From NCBI RefSeq assembly GCF_019279795.1, contig NC_056743.1:925066936-925130935 (forward strand): a stretch of 64,000 bases of DNA. Direction: 5' to 3'. The notes below the pieces were generated by a model that saw only the letters and a list, made by a program, of their open reading frames with translations, had not been told where the DNA came from and searched no databases. The position numbers were made by a program, and so were the translations under genes. Positions 43,179-55,254 of this stretch are shown one piece after another. Within the stretch, counting starts at the first letter, position 1; every line of letters begins with the position of its first letter. This DNA comes from Protopterus annectens. Lineage: Eukaryota; Chordata; Ceratodontiformes; Protopteridae.

Positions 43179-44247
43179 ATTCAAAATGAGTTTTTCATCA
43201 AGTGAGATGGTATTTTTGGATGTAAAATTATATAAGAAGAACAATACAATACAAACAATGGTGCATAAAAAAGATGTGAACACAATAAGATACTTAGAAA
43301 GTACTAGTATGCACCCACCACATGTATTCAAGGGCATAATGAAGTCGCAGTTAATTAGAGTGAGTAGGCTAACAACAGAAGAACAAGTATATATGAATGA
43401 GATAGCAGTTATGAAAATAGAATTTATGAAAAGTGGATATGCAGAACACCTTATTAATAGAAATATTGAATTGGTGGCACAGGGTAGAAATAATGATTAT
43501 AAACCGATATTTTCGAGCGGTATGATGAATGATGAATACGAATTATCTACATCTACAATAAGGAAAGATACAACTATAAGATATATAACCACATACTCTG
43601 GTTATACAAATCAAATATGCAAATTAATTGAAAAAAACTGGCCAATTTTGATGGCTATGCCAGAACTTAATCTTTTAGCAGGGTCTAAACCAAGTTTTGC
43701 ATATAGAAACCATCAGGCTTTAAAGAATATGCTGTGTTATAAGGATTTTGTAAAACAACAAAGCCCAATACATAATAAAATAGGTACCTATAAATGCTAT
43801 AATTGCACATGCTGTGGGGATATTTTAGAAGTAGACTGTTATTTTAAGCATCCGGTCACTAATAGGAAATTTCAGTTCTATTGTAATGCTAACTGTAACA
43901 CTACGAAACTGGTGTATCTTGCTACTTGTACGTTATGTCAGGCGTTCTATGTTGGGAAGACTACACGAAGGCTTAAAGATCACATTATAGAGCACAGATC
44001 TGAAATAAACAGGCAGATACAGACCAATGCTTTATATAAACATATACTAGAATTTAACACACACAGTTTCAAATTTAGATGTATTGATATAGTACAAGTG
44101 GGTATGAGGGGGGGTGATGTCAACAACCTTTTGGAATTAAGGGAGTTAGAGTGGATAATTAGGTTACAAGCAGATACCACTCCTGGTTTAAATAATGCTA
44201 CCAGTATAAAACCTGTATTACTAATGCGACAAATGAATAACTTATAA
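43150..44247 (+). CDS. PLE RT thumb, Cys-rich linker and GIY-YIG endonuclease
   Basis: Continuation of the RT frame after the T8 slip: FRFKMSFSSSEMVFLDVKLY, then SMHPPHVFKGIMKSQLIRVS (thumb), RYITTYSGYTNQICKLIEKN and LLAGSKPSFAYRNHQALKNM. The linker CYNCTCCGDIL and FQFYCNANCNTTKL is a possible zinc-binding segment. GIY-YIG core: LVYLATCTLCQAFYVGKTTR, RLKDHIIEHR (Arg and His region) and ELEWIIRLQADTTPGLN (Glu). Stop ends at 44247. An in-frame ATG lies at 43093, but that start is upstream of the slip and is not a separate gene. All family blocks are intact. Confidence 0.88.
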   Translation, partial: TLIIQQVFFRFKMSFSSSEMVFLDVKLYKKNNTIQTMVHKKDVNTIRYLESTSMHPPHVFKGIMKSQLIRVSRLTTEEQVYMNEIAVMKIEFMKSGYAEHLINRNIELVAQGRNNDYKPIFSSGMMNDEYELSTSTIRKDTTIRYITTYSGYTNQICKLIEKNWPILMAMPELNLLAGSKPSFAYRNHQALKNMLCYKDFVKQQSPIHNKIGTYKCYNCTCCGDILEVDCYFKHPVTNRKFQFYCNANCNTTKLVYLATCTLCQAFYVGKTTRRLKDHIIEHRSEINRQIQTNALYKHILEFNTHSFKFRCIDIVQVGMRGGDVNNLLELRELEWIIRLQADTTPGLNNATSIKPVLLMRQMNNL

Positions 44248-44562
44248 TAAGTTATATTAGTATATTTGTAGTTTTGTGATGAGCTGACAAATTATGTTTT
44301 GATGTAAAATACTGTTTTTAAAATTGTTACATTGCTTAATAATTGTTTTTTTACAATGAAGTATATGGGATGATTTTCTGAATTTTATTGGTTGGTTTGG
44401 TCATGTGTTTTTAATTTTTCCCTCTATTTAAATGTGAAGTAATGAGAACTATGTATGCTGATGAAGGGTTGAGAGCCCAAAAGCTTCATTAAAAGTCTAG
44501 CGTTTCTGAGACTATTGTGTGTTTTTGACGATATTTTGCTCTATCTTGGTACTTCATTCTCA

Positions 44563-44577
44563 AGTAAATCTAATACC
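44563..44577. repeat. 15-bp TSD, right copy
   Basis: AGTAAATCTAATACC, identical to 39509-39523. Confidence 0.95.
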
Positions 44578-45420
44578 CCATTTATTTTCATTCAAAAACT
44601 GAACAAACTCTCGTAAATATACTTCATCCAATTTCCACCGTCCAGCAGTCATCAGAAAAGTGTAAATATCTATTTCATCAAGAAATAGATTGTGACTGCT
44701 ATCATAAATAATCATTTGTTCAAGATATCCCATGAACAAATCAGCATATATTGGTGCAAAAGATGCACCCATAGCTGTCCCTTTAAGCTGTAAATAACAT
44801 TTGCTGTTAAAGTAGAACACACTTTTTGTGAGGACGTGTTCTGCCAAACACAGAAGAAAGGTGTTGAAACCTGGACTGTATAATGCAATTTTGTCCAACC
44901 AGTACTCCAATGCACAAAGCCCTACCCAATGTGGAATACTGGTGTATAAAGATATGACGTCCAAGGTACACATTAGCCAACCAGGTTCTAATTGAGTGTC
45001 TGATATAATATTGAGGAATTCAGTAGTGTCCTGTATTCGTGGCCTAACTCCTTTACAAAGGGTTTTAAATAAGTGGTTAAATAAACCGATCCTGGCTCAG
45101 TGAGGGAGCCTTTCCCAGATACAGTCGCTCTCCCCGGAGGTTTATTACATATTTGTTTAAATATAAAAGATAGCAATTTAGCATTAGCATCATACTTTAG
45201 CCTCACTGAAGTCATCTGTAAAGTGCATTTTCAGAAAAAAAGGTGTCAAACACCACATTGGGCATTAACATAAGCCAGTGCACAGCATATTTCACAGAAC
45301 AGAAGTGAAGTAGCAAGTTAAACAGGCCAAAGACCTCAGTAAGACTGTCATCACCAGATATAAACTCCCTGGATATGTATGGCAGGAGACCCAAGTGTCC
45401 TGTATATCATAGCATCTATC
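44563..45420 (-). pseudogene. Older Penelope-like element, 5' half (RT)
   Basis: Minus frames 45215-44988 and 44973-44560 hold NKPPGRATVSGKGSLTEPGS, YLTTYLKPFVKELGHEYRTL, MCTLDVISLYTSIPHWVGLC (first Asp), YLQLKGTAMGASFAPIYADL and FVQLFNENKWGIRFT-like text just before the TSD. The catalytic DD box appears lost (DIYTFLMTAGRWKLDEVYLR). The sequence continues at 39523 on the same strand. Upstream frame 45394-45212 is the decayed N-terminus. Confidence 0.85.
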
Positions 45421-45769
45421 ACTGGTTTGTAGACTGTCCAAATGGTGGTGAACAAATTAAAATAATGGTGGAACTCAACATATTTGAAAATGTAAAATAA
45501 TGTAGCAAAACTTTACTTGTCTAAAAGTCAGAGACTTATTTAATGGAATATTTTGGATCTGTTGTGATTAATACTTTACTAATACAAACACAAAGTGTCT
45601 GTAGAGAAAACATAGTTACCTCTAAACTTAGGTGGATTGAGGTGAAAAATACAGTAAAACAGATGCACCAAGTAATAAGGCCTTCAGATCTGTGGATAGA
45701 AAAGGGGTGCATTTCATGAAAAATGCTTGCAAAATTACAGCATGGTAAGTATGATACTGAAACAAAAGT

Positions 45770-45870
45770 AGTTTGTTTAGTTAGTTAGTTAGTTAGTTAA
45801 TGCGCATTTGATTTCTGGCATAAATCACCTCTTTAGCAGAGGCCCAGAAAAAAAGTTCTACAAGTATTGC
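45770..45870. repeat. (TTAG)n and adjacent short repeat related to 16315-16440
   Basis: Five TTAG units at 45779-45800, then AGCAGAGGCCCAGAAAAAAA. The shared GCAGAGGCCC context suggests the same decayed retroposon tail as near 16385. Confidence 0.45.
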
Positions 45871-46099
45871 AGAAACAGAAGCAAATTTGTTTGCAGCTAA
45901 ACACAAGAAGAAAAATGGTAGGCACAATCCTCAACATGTAAAATGACAGTCATGTTTAAACAATCAGTGACTTAAATTCACTTGCTGTAGACATTATTTT
46001 GTCAAGGTTATAGATAAAGAACTTAAGTGGAGTCATTGTGAAAACAAATTCCTCACATTTCAGAGGACAAGACTAAGGAGATAAGGCAAAAATTTTTAA

Positions 46100-46320
46100 T
46101 GATGATGCATGTTCAGTTTTAGACATGCTACTGTGGACAGGCTACAAAAATTACTTTGTAGTTCAGGAAACAAAGACCTTGAACATATTTCTATCTTGAA
46201 ACATATTTCAGCATTACATATGGCAAGGAGGGCATTTGCAGAAGCTAAGTGTTCAAGACGAGTTCGGAGAGCATTGCAGAAACAGATTCATACAACAAAT
46301 GTGTGGTTTGAAATGTGAGG
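46100..46320 (+). pseudogene. DIRS gag-like fragment
   Basis: The frame 46109-46318 includes LEHISILKHISALHMARRAF and CSRRVRRALQKQIHTTNVWF. This resembles the alanine/arginine-rich helical region of DIRS gag that ends in RRxAWL. No other fold is apparent. Confidence 0.5.
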
Positions 46321-47399
46321 CAATTTATGATAAACAGGGGTGACTGTGGGTAGTGGAAAAAAACAATAGTTGTCATTGGCCAGCTTGGACATATGGTATT
46401 TGTGAGGTATGGCAGTGTTTGTGTAAGGGTTCAGCATTCAAGCTATATAAAGTCAGGTACAAAGCAGAAGATCATAAAATGATAAGCTGAGAACTTACTG
46501 GAAACTATAGCAAAGAACTGTGAAAAGGGAAGTAATATGATAGGGAAAATTCTAAAGTAAGGAAAAAAGACTTTCTTCCTGATGAAGTGAAGCAGCCACA
46601 GATACTGAAGTGAAGTAGTGGACTCAGTTTTAAAAAAGCGAAACCATAAGATTTAGGAACATAGAAAAAAAGGTGCATCATACAAAGTCTTAGTGTGGGC
46701 TTGTAAAGCTACAGAAAGACACAAGAACTGGTTCAACATGACATTTTTATATCCAGCTGATATTACAGGCACCAGAGGATCTGTTGTTGCTTCACCTTTA
46801 GAAGACCAGTAATTGCAAGATGAAACCATAACAATTAATGTGTAACTGCCATTGCAGTACCATTGAAGTGTTTTTTTTTTTGGAGGGAAGGGCTTTGCTG
46901 TTCTCCACATGCTAATGCTGTGGCTGTGTGCTAACATCCTTACTGTTTATTATACTAACTGTACTAATTGCAAGATCATAGTATAGTACCTTGAAGTAAG
47001 GGGGATGCTCAGTGGTAATGCAACATCAGACATAGTATACATATTTCAGTTTCACACTTTTAATCTTGCAGCTTTGAGGATCACATTTGCAGTTCTTGCA
47101 ACTTCATGAGGAACCTTGAAAGAAAATAAGTGTCTCTAGGGCATGAGTGTAATGGATAGGATCTTTATAGCAATCAAAAGAGCAACTCCTTCTGCTCTCT
47201 GCACTCTCTGTCTCTTCCAAACTCTACCACAACACTGTTTAGGAAGGCAGTCTCTCTGGCTTAATTGCTATTTTGATTGAGCTGAGGCTGCTGGACCAGC
47301 AACTTGCCTGCAAAGGCAGTACATTTTGTGGCTTATATGATTACATGTTAAGAGTTCTCTTACAGGCTAAGTACAGGAGTGTATACAGAAATTTACAGA

Positions 47400-47700
47400 A
47401 TTAGATAATAAGGGTGAACTGGAAAAGTTTTATGTTGCGATTGACAAAATACATGTCTTTCCCCTAAAATGCACCTGTGTTGCAGTAGATGCTTCCTGTA
47501 CATCGGGTGTGTCAGAAGTGGTTATGAGAAAACCTTTCTGGCTCAGAATTGAGATTCACCCTTAAGGTGTGCAATTTCAGTAACTTGATGCTTCAGTCAT
47601 TCAGTAATTGCTGTTTGCCCATTCAGCAAATGCCATACTTAACAGAGATGGAAAAAGGATAAGCCAGGATAATCTACCATACCTCAGCTCTTCAACTTCA
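47400..47700 (+). pseudogene. Possible DIRS RNase H start
   Basis: Text VAVDASCTSGVSEVV near 47480-47525 resembles the VxTDAS block of DIRS RNase H, positioned as expected between the gag-like and recombinase parts. Weak call. Confidence 0.35.
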
Positions 47701-47884
47701 AATAAAATATCCTATAATTAAATATCTTTTCTGTAGGAAGAGTACAGTCTTCATCTGTTGGGAATGGAAGATGCCAGCAAAAATCTTCCAGTGATTATTC
47801 TCCGTACTTCTCTCTTTCCTAAATTCAAATACCAGTGGGGATGCTTTCTTTTTTTCCATATCTGCGTGGGCATTACTGACTATG

Positions 47885-48292
47885 GGCTGGGTTCCTGTCA
47901 GCATTTCGAATGTTGAAAACACCAAATTTAATTTCATCAAACTGAAATGTTCGAAATGTCAGAAGGGCGAACTGACAGAACATCGATTTTTTTCTCAGGG
48001 AAAGAAATCGGTGGGCCATCATTGGAGTTTGCTATTTCCTCCACTGTGGTGTGGTCTCGGAGTTGGTATATTTAAATAGGGTGTGTGGGGGGCGAAGCCC
48101 CCCCACTTCTGTTAGTGTTTAAAGTATTAAAATTAATTTTTTTCTTTTTGTACGGAACAATGATTTCTTTCCCTGGGAAAGAGATCGATGTTCCGTCAGT
48201 TCGCTCTTTTGAGATTTCGAACATTTCAGTTTGATGAAATTGCATTCAGCGTTTTCAGCATTCGATATGCTGATATAAACCCGGACAAATGT
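47885..48292. mobile_element. Palindromic MITE 1
   Basis: Two arms of about 120 bp: the left (47889-48010) has ATTTCATCAAACTGAAATGT and GCGAACTGACRGAACATCGA, and the complement of the right (48150-48290) has the same blocks in the same order with few mismatches. Between them lies a core (48041-48104) shared with three other elements, including a G7/C7 hairpin GGGGGGCGAAGCCCCCCC. No clean TSD found. No coding capacity. Confidence 0.85.
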
Positions 48293-48699
48293 GCTTTATA
48301 GGCAGTAATTTAAGGTTCTACAGTAGAATCTCTACAGACTCATTTGCTACACTCTGTTCCTCACACACCATCACAGCTCACCTTTACAAGCTGCACTACT
48401 GATTAACAAACTGCTAATGAAGAAGATAATGCAGTGGATATCCTCCATTCAGACAGTAAGATGCTACAGAAAAGGAATAACACCCGCAGACCAACAGTGG
48501 ATTTGTCATATATATGCACATTTGTATAGGAAAATAAAATCAGGATGTTAATGTTGAAAATAGTGTTTCCATTCATTAGAAAGAGTTCTGATTGACAACA
48601 CCTACCTGTATGCTTACCTGCATATACCAGTAAGACTATGTCATATACAATAACTCAGAAAGTACTCTGAAACAGAAGCAAAACTGAACCAGCATCATT

Positions 48700-50030
48700 C
48701 TCATAGCTCTTTCTTGGCCAAGACAGCCACAGGTCTCTGTCTCGATGAAATTAGCCATTCTTCTTTTATGACCCATCATTCTGCACAGATCCTTACTAAC
48801 AGCAGTAAGGCAAAGTGCTGTGCCCCAGGCTCAAGACATTGAATTTCCCAGCTTGGAGGATGAATTTCTAATCCGTAATAGCGAATCATTATCCTGCCAG
48901 GTTCTAAACATCCAAACGGAAGCCAGAATACTTACTGTATGTCAATCCTTCCTTCAGAAATGGAAAAGAACAGTTTCCTGGCCTTCTACAAGAGGCCTAG
49001 AAGCACTAAAGTATCCATTTCCAAAGATTTTGAATTAACTTAATTTTCTCATTTGATTGAATACTAAACTGTACGTTTATAACTATTTCTTTTAATCAAA
49101 TATTAAATTATTTCCCAAGATTTTGGATTATTTTAACCATCTCCTTTAATTAAATATTAAATTGTCCATTTCCAAATATTTTAGATTACCTTTACTGTCT
49201 CTTTTAATCAGATTTACCACATTCATTCCTCAGACCACAAAGATTTGCAGTTTCTATGTATCTGCTTTTCCACAGTGAACAGTTTCAGCTGGGACAGACT
49301 TTCTGGACAACATCCTATATTTAAGGCCTCCAACAACATATATCTGTCTTCCGTGGCACTTGAATTTTATTTTGGGAAAGTTAATTCTGCATTTTTCTGA
49401 GCCAGGTGAATGAGGCCCTGAGTATTAAATGCCTACCCTTGAAAATGCAACTTCTTGTTGCTGTATCCTCTTTGAGAGAAGGATCTCAAAGTTAGAAGCC
49501 TTCATGAGTAGGTTACATTATGCAGTCTTTCTTAACAAATGGGAATTTCTAATGAATAATCTGTCATTTATACATAACGTTGCCTTAGCAGTATCTCATA
49601 ACCAGTCCATTCAGCTCCAAGCCTGCTAACCAAACTGCAAAAATGAAGGGGAGTATTTACTTGATATGCTGGATATTGACAGGCAAGTAAGATGCTGTAA
49701 ACCATGTTTTAAGAAAAACAGATCTAGTTTTATGTTTCCTTTAAACATAGAAAGGAGGTTTACCAGAAAGAAAACAAATTATTGCCTTCTGATCTGGTAA
49801 GTCAAATAAACCATTGCCAAGTTATTGCTAGAGCACATTCTACTAGAGCAGCAATAATTTCAGCAGCTTACTTTAAATTGTTTCAGCTCAAAATATATTC
49901 TGAAAGTTGCCGCATGGATTATTCCAAACCACAGGCAAACCCTACAAGTTCACAGCACATTCCAGAGGCAGGGCAGGATTTGGTACAGTATTGCTGCAGT
50001 GAATCCTGTAACTCTCTGCTTCCCAAGAAA
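48700..50030 (+). pseudogene. Tyrosine recombinase remains of the second DIRS lineage
   Basis: LSWPRQPQVSVSMKLAI near 48710 is the RT-RH C-terminal WPRQPW block. QLLVAVSSLREGSQS near 49450-49490 is the box-I region (KTALLVAITSARRVSEL in others) with the Arg context altered, and RAHSTRAAIISAAYF at 49825-49870 is the HxxR box with its Arg kept. The nucleophile-Tyr block is not clear. The frames 48820-49038 and 49782-50072 cover parts only. Confidence 0.6.
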
Positions 50031-50178
50031 ATAGTGTACTGTTTGGCATGCTACCCAAATATTATGATTTAATGTTGTAATGACTCTTCCTAAAGAAGAG
50101 AGTACGTACCCTATTAATTGATGTTCAAAGAGAGTTGACTAACAGTAAAATGTTCCTCCATCCTTCTTCCCCTACGAG

Positions 50179-50347
<169 letters not shown>

Positions 50348-50359
50348 GTTTGTGTGTAT

Positions 50360-50683
50360 AAATATATGGATCCCTATCAATTGATTGAGTTTTCAGAAAC
50401 TTGAAATTCATATGGTTGAGACTATATGATTGAGTTTTTGCAAACTCAAAGCTTTTGAATGAAGATCACTGTACAGCGAGGATCAGGAAATTTATCCTTT
50501 TTTCACTGTAGTGCGATCTTGAAGTTGGTATATATAATTTGCAGGGGTGCAGTGGGTCTTGTCCCCCTGCATAAATGTAACAAAAAGAAGATTTTTTTTT
50601 TTATATTCATATTTTCAGAAACTCGATCATATGGTCTGGTGTATATGAATTTCGAGTTTGTGAAAACTTGTCTATATATGGGT
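50360..50683. mobile_element. Palindromic MITE 2
   Basis: The left arm has GAGTTTTCAGAAACTTGAAA and TTCATATGG; the complement of the right arm has AAGTTTTCACAAACTCGAAA and TTCATATAC. The core at 50504-50570 is shared with the other members and again ends in a small hairpin (CAGGGG...CCCCTG). It starts next to the TA microsatellite and touches MITE 3 at GGGTCC. Confidence 0.75.
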
Positions 50684-51067
50684 CCACTTTATATGACTGA
50701 AAACTCAAAATACTGAAATTCTTTTGACTGACACCACAATCCCTAATGTTCAAAATACTGAAAACTCATTTGACTGAATTTAATTATACTGAAAGCTCAT
50801 AATGCTGCATTTCAAAATACCAAATGGCAGTGTGTGCAGTACTGTAAGGTAAGTAAAGGGTATATGCCCTTTTCCCTACTGTAGTGCAATCCTGGAGTTA
50901 GTATATATAATTTGGGGGGTGTGGGGGGTGCATTGGGAAGTGCAGCATTGTAAACTTTCAGTATAATGAAATTCAATCAAATGAGTTTTCAGTATTTTGA
51001 ACATTAGGGATTGTAGTGTCAGTCAAATGAATTTCAGTATTTTGAGTTTTCGGTCATGTGAAGTGGA
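50678..51067. mobile_element. Palindromic MITE 3
   Basis: Arms 50678-50800 and 50955-51067 are inverted repeats of more than 100 bp with few mismatches, sharing GAAAACTCAAAATACTGAAA and CAATCCCTAATGTTCAAAAT. The core at 50876-50940 matches MITE 1 and 2. Arm sequence is unlike that of MITE 1 or 2 outside the core. Confidence 0.88.
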
Positions 51068-51071
51068 CCCA

Positions 51072-51176
<105 letters not shown>

Positions 51177-51389
51177 AAACATGTATTTTTTGACTGTTTA
51201 CACTGTTATAACAGAAAGTCATTCCGAATACCTGTTTTTTATATTATTGTTTGGCAGAGTACTGTGCATTTGCTTAACACAAGTACAGTTACCTATGAGA
51301 CTTGCAGCCACAAAAAAATGAAATCACTTCATAAGAATGCTGGTTATATGTCTAAGTTTTATTCCTTCTGCTAATTATCTTTGCGGGTG

Positions 51390-53690
51390 TGAGAACAGTG
51401 CTGGTTCTTGCAAGTAAATTCAGACAGTGTAGTAAATCTTGGTACGATTCTAGAAAACTGAAAACTTCTGGAGGTGGGATTGCTATTTTTGTTCATAATT
51501 ACATCTCTCAAAATTATTACAGGACAATATCAATATGAAATCTCTTGCTGTTGAACTATGATGGTTTTACCATAATGCCAGTTTACATATAATTTGTAGT
51601 TATCACAGCCCACAAATGAATGTTGAGCAGTATACTCAGTTTTTTCAACTCATGGATGACCAATGAATTTTTAAACTCTGGATAAACGAAGGAAACTTTT
51701 GTTTTCCTAATATTAACTGGAGGAGGGGGTGGAACATACAGTTCACCAACTGAACATGAATTGTATATTTTAATAACATAAATGGTATGGTCCAGAAGAC
51801 TGATTTTCCTACTTGAAATAATAACACTTTGGACTATTGCTTACTAACATTTGCAGTACAATTTATAATATCAAATCTGTTGACAATTTGACATTAGAAT
51901 TTCTGTAGATTAGTATATTAATGGTTCTAAAATGGTTATAGTAAGTTATAACTGTTTTAGGATTAGTGATCGATTTCATTTTGAGGAAACTAATGAGTTA
52001 GACTGGAACACTGAAGCTTCATATGTACAGTGAGCAAGTTGGCAGATTGAAAGCAAATGCTCACAGCTATTAAATACATGAAAAAAGGTTATATTAACTG
52101 GCCAAAGATGTATTTCACCACTGCAGTGGAATATGAAACTAACTAAATTAGGTAGAAAGAAAAGAATGAGCTACAAATTATAACAATTTGGCTCTGGTTC
52201 CTTAAAGAAAAAAATAGTACATTTTGTACATTATTGAAAAAATCAGATTAAGACATCACTGACCAAGAAGAGTGATCTTAAATAGTTGTATAGTTATGTC
52301 AGCAGTACCAAAAAGACCAACAGTAGGCTTGGTCCTATTTTAACCAGAGCACAGTTCTTTGTAAATCATCTGACGTATCTGAAGTTTTGAATGACTACTT
52401 CACCACCTCACTTTCATCAGAAACTGTGGTTATTGGTGAAATCCTAATTCCAGATAAATCTGATACTTTCTGTCCATTAATTACAGATGATATAGTGAAA
52501 TTGTCATTAAATATGATTAAAAAGAACAGTGGTACTAACCCTGACTCTGTATTAGGTTATTTCATTCATAACCTTTCTGACCAATTGATAAATCCTTTAA
52601 TTTCATTATTTAATATATTTGCCATCACTACTGTTCCTGACTCATGAAGGCTAGTAAATATTGCATCGATTCATAAGAGTGAATTTTGTGATGATATTAC
52701 TAACTGTTGTCCAATAATTCTGACGTATTTATAAGCAAGTGGTTTGGGAGGTGACTATTAACACTTCTGAACATATACAAGAATGTATTAACATGCTGCT
52801 ATTAACCAACATGATATTATGAGAAAAGGATCAACTTTTGCCAGTTTGACTGGATTTATCCCTCATGCAACAATAATTAATTCCTAGTAAGGCATAAGAT
52901 AAACTCGTATTATTGAATGGGTTAGCTACTGGCTTAGACATAAATACCAATATGTTAAAGCTTAAGGCCACTTTTCAAAATGATCAGAGATTGCAACTAG
53001 TGTTCCACAGGGGTCTGTTTTAGGCCTTATATGTCTCAGCCTTGCATTTTCGGTTTTGCCTATTAATAACTCCTTTGGTGTTTTGCATATGCCGCTGTTG
53101 GTATTTTAGATATGCTGATGACATTAAAATTGAAACATTTATAACATTATTATTAGATTATTTATCTTTCAATTCATATCTGTCCAAACTATTTGAATGG
53201 TTAAATAAAATGGGTCTTAACATCAATCCATCTAAGAGTGGTGCTATGCATTTTAGTAATTTCAGACCTGACCAATATTTTATGTTGGCAAATCTTGTAT
53301 ACAGTAAGTGACTAACTACAGACACCTTGTGTATGTATAAGTTCAAAGTTAACATTTAAAAATTGCATGTGCTGTTAAGGCAAAGATCAGTCATGTTATG
53401 GGCCTCCTGCTTTGACATTGTTTGACTGATATGTTGCAGTCCTATTAAAATTATTTACAACATATATTAGACCTATAATTGAGTACAACTCATTATTTTG
53501 TACATATCCAAGAGGTAGCCTCTCCATATTGGAAAGAGTTCAAAGAAAATTTAAAAAAAGAATTATGAAAGTCAGGACAATCACATATCAGGATTGCTTA
53601 GTTAAACTTATATTATTTTCTGTCAGTTATCACTGGTTATGTGGCAGGTTGTGCCTAGTATAACATGCCCTTCATGATGAAGAAACAAAG
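51390..53690 (+). pseudogene. CR1-like LINE: endonuclease and reverse transcriptase (decayed)
   Basis: Endonuclease remains near 51465-51720 (SGGGIAIFVHNYIS; FPNINWRR) are followed by the SDH box near 51965 (ISDRFHFEETNEL). RT: the frame 52387-52647 has LNDYFTTSLSS-like text, KKNSGTNPDSVLGYFI and LINPLISLFNIF; then SVPQGSVLGLICLSLAF near 53000-53045 and the frame 53042-53311 with FRYADDIKIETF (catalytic DD) and MGLNINPSKSGAMHF. The tail near 53460-53560 reads RPIIEYNSLFCT and LERVQRKFKK. Several frames; 3' end near 53690. Confidence 0.8.
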
Positions 53691-53799
53691 CTTTTATTAA
53701 GTACTGAATTGTTGTAAAGAGGGACATTTCTCATATGGGAAATTATACTTTTCAAATAACATAATGTAAAACCAGTTTTAGATCAAGTTTTATCAGCCA

Positions 53800-54055
53800 A
53801 ATATTGCGTAATGGAATAGAATACCAGCAAGAGGTTCTCCCGTTCTATTCTCAGCTGGAGCGCCTTCTGTGTGGAGTCTGCATGCCCTCCCTGCGGTCTT
53901 CAAAAGACATGCATGAAATGGGCGTGCCTTCGTTGAAGGTTGGGCGTCGAGCTGACACCTCGGCACTGTAAAAATGTACTGCCAATCATTAGCGGACCGG
54001 AGTTCCACTGTGGCGACCCCTAACTGGGAAAAGCCGAAAGAAGAAGAACAACAAC
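53800..54055 (+). mobile_element. tRNA-headed SINE, plus strand
   Basis: Inverse orientation to the SINE at 12312-12541: shared blocks CAATCATTAGCGGACCGGAG, CTTCGTTGAAGGTTG and GGGAAAAGCCGAAAGA, ending in a GAA/CAA-rich tail (54034-54058). The tRNA head is incomplete (GTTCTATTCTCAGC remains of the B box). It is CpG-richer than its surroundings. No clean TSD seen. Confidence 0.88.
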
Positions 54056-54059
54056 AAGT

Positions 54060-55250
54060 AAGGAAATGTAATTCACTAAAATTATTCAAGAAGTCTTCAG
54101 ATACTTACTTTGACTTTGGTGTCTACTCTATGGCCTTGGAGCCCAAGTTATGATGGTATTTGACCTTTACACAGCTTATCATAAACTATGAAACTATTAT
54201 TTACTGTTACAATGACCTCTCCTCAAAGACCTATTCTTTTGGTAAGAACATTACACAGTAATGATCTCTATGCTTACACATTGTTTAAGATCTTTAACTT
54301 TTTGAATGAGTATTTTGGTGTCAAGAAGCTAAAACAGGGTATGTCGACATGTAAGCTTTAAAAATGCCAGTAGGCCATAAGCTTGTGAGCAGACTGTTTG
54401 AACCTACAAAAGACTAAACTTTTTTGGTCATATGTACTGTGGTGACCACAAAGAATTTTCACAAACACATGGATAGTGCTTTGCATACAGAGAAGCAAGT
54501 ATGTTAAATAGATTTTTCCATTTGATGGCAAATAATAATAAAAGCAAAAGTCACCATACAGCTTAACCTCAACATTAGGTTGTAAAGATCTGAAATAAAT
54601 TATTTAGTGTGGGATTTTACAATTTCTATGAGGTAAATAATCATATAGAGAAGAATTACTAAGTTATGGTTCAAGAAGTCAGGTAAAATGTAGTTCTTCT
54701 TGGTGGTTAGCAAGGAGGTCATTTGTCTTGCAGGATTTACCTGTTCTAGAATTTGGCATGGCGCAAGTTTGTATTAATTAAAAGAGGTTGCAGAAAGTAG
54801 GTGGAGTTTTGGAAAAGAATAAAGTTTGTGATACTAGTGAAGGTTAAAATCACATAAGAGAGTGAGTGTTGACAGTAGAGAGGGGTCATTTTCAATAGCA
54901 CTTTTTTCTTGAATGATGGAGACAACTGAGAAAATATAAGCTGAGACCATTCTTAAAATTGTATGTCCTTTTAGGAAGCATTCTCCTACGACCATTGTAG
55001 TTCATGCTTTTTCTGCAGGTTGCTGAGGCTACAAGCTTTATTAAACAGTGTTGTAAAATAGCAAAGACATGCCAACAACTTTTGGACAAGAACTGTCAGA
55101 TAATAATAATGTGTATATTTAGAGAACAGATTGAGGGATGTGGCTGATGACCCTGAATCAAATTTCTGCAATACTACTGACAAAGAGTGCATATAGTTAA
55201 ATCCTTCAGACAAGAGACATTTATTTTTAATAGTTATGGTATTGCATAGG
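54060..55250. other. No recognised feature
   Basis: AT-rich DNA between a SINE and a CR1 tail. No coding or repeat signature that I could support. Confidence 0.4.
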
Positions 55251-55254
55251 TTCA

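Larger units (their letters stand above)
39524..44562. mobile_element. Compound PLE insertion: inverted PLE pair around a captured LINE segment
   Basis: 5,039 bp between identical 15-bp TSDs. From the left: a 5'-truncated PLE on the minus strand (39524-40904), an inverted copy of 35990-36933 (40908-41848), and a long PLE on the plus strand (41849-44562). Both PLE 3' ends face the TSDs. Near-identity of the two PLEs (three differences seen in 323 aligned residues) shows that they are contemporary. Inverted partial copies are known in PLEs; the host-DNA filler is the unusual part. Confidence 0.9.
41849..44562 (+). mobile_element. Nearly intact Penelope-like element, plus strand
   Basis: Contains one long coding region (41937-44247) interrupted by a single frameshift, and a 3' UTR of about 315 bp with the palindromic GATGAAGGGTTGAGAGCCCA motif. 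Its 3' end runs 33 nt further than that of the minus copy before the TSD. The 5' leader is short (about 88 bp); whether 41849 is the true 5' end is unknown. Confidence 0.88.
45900..50080 (+). mobile_element. Second-lineage DIRS-like element, heavily decayed
   Basis: Plus-strand remains in DIRS order: gag-like text at 46109-46318, weak RT/RNase H signs at 47000-47650, a MITE at 47885-48292, then recombinase text at 48700-50000. Compared with the elements at 20-31 kb the recombinase box is HSTRAA (HSTCSM in the young copy), suggesting a different DIRS lineage. Ends were not located, and the RT assignment is tentative. Confidence 0.5.
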
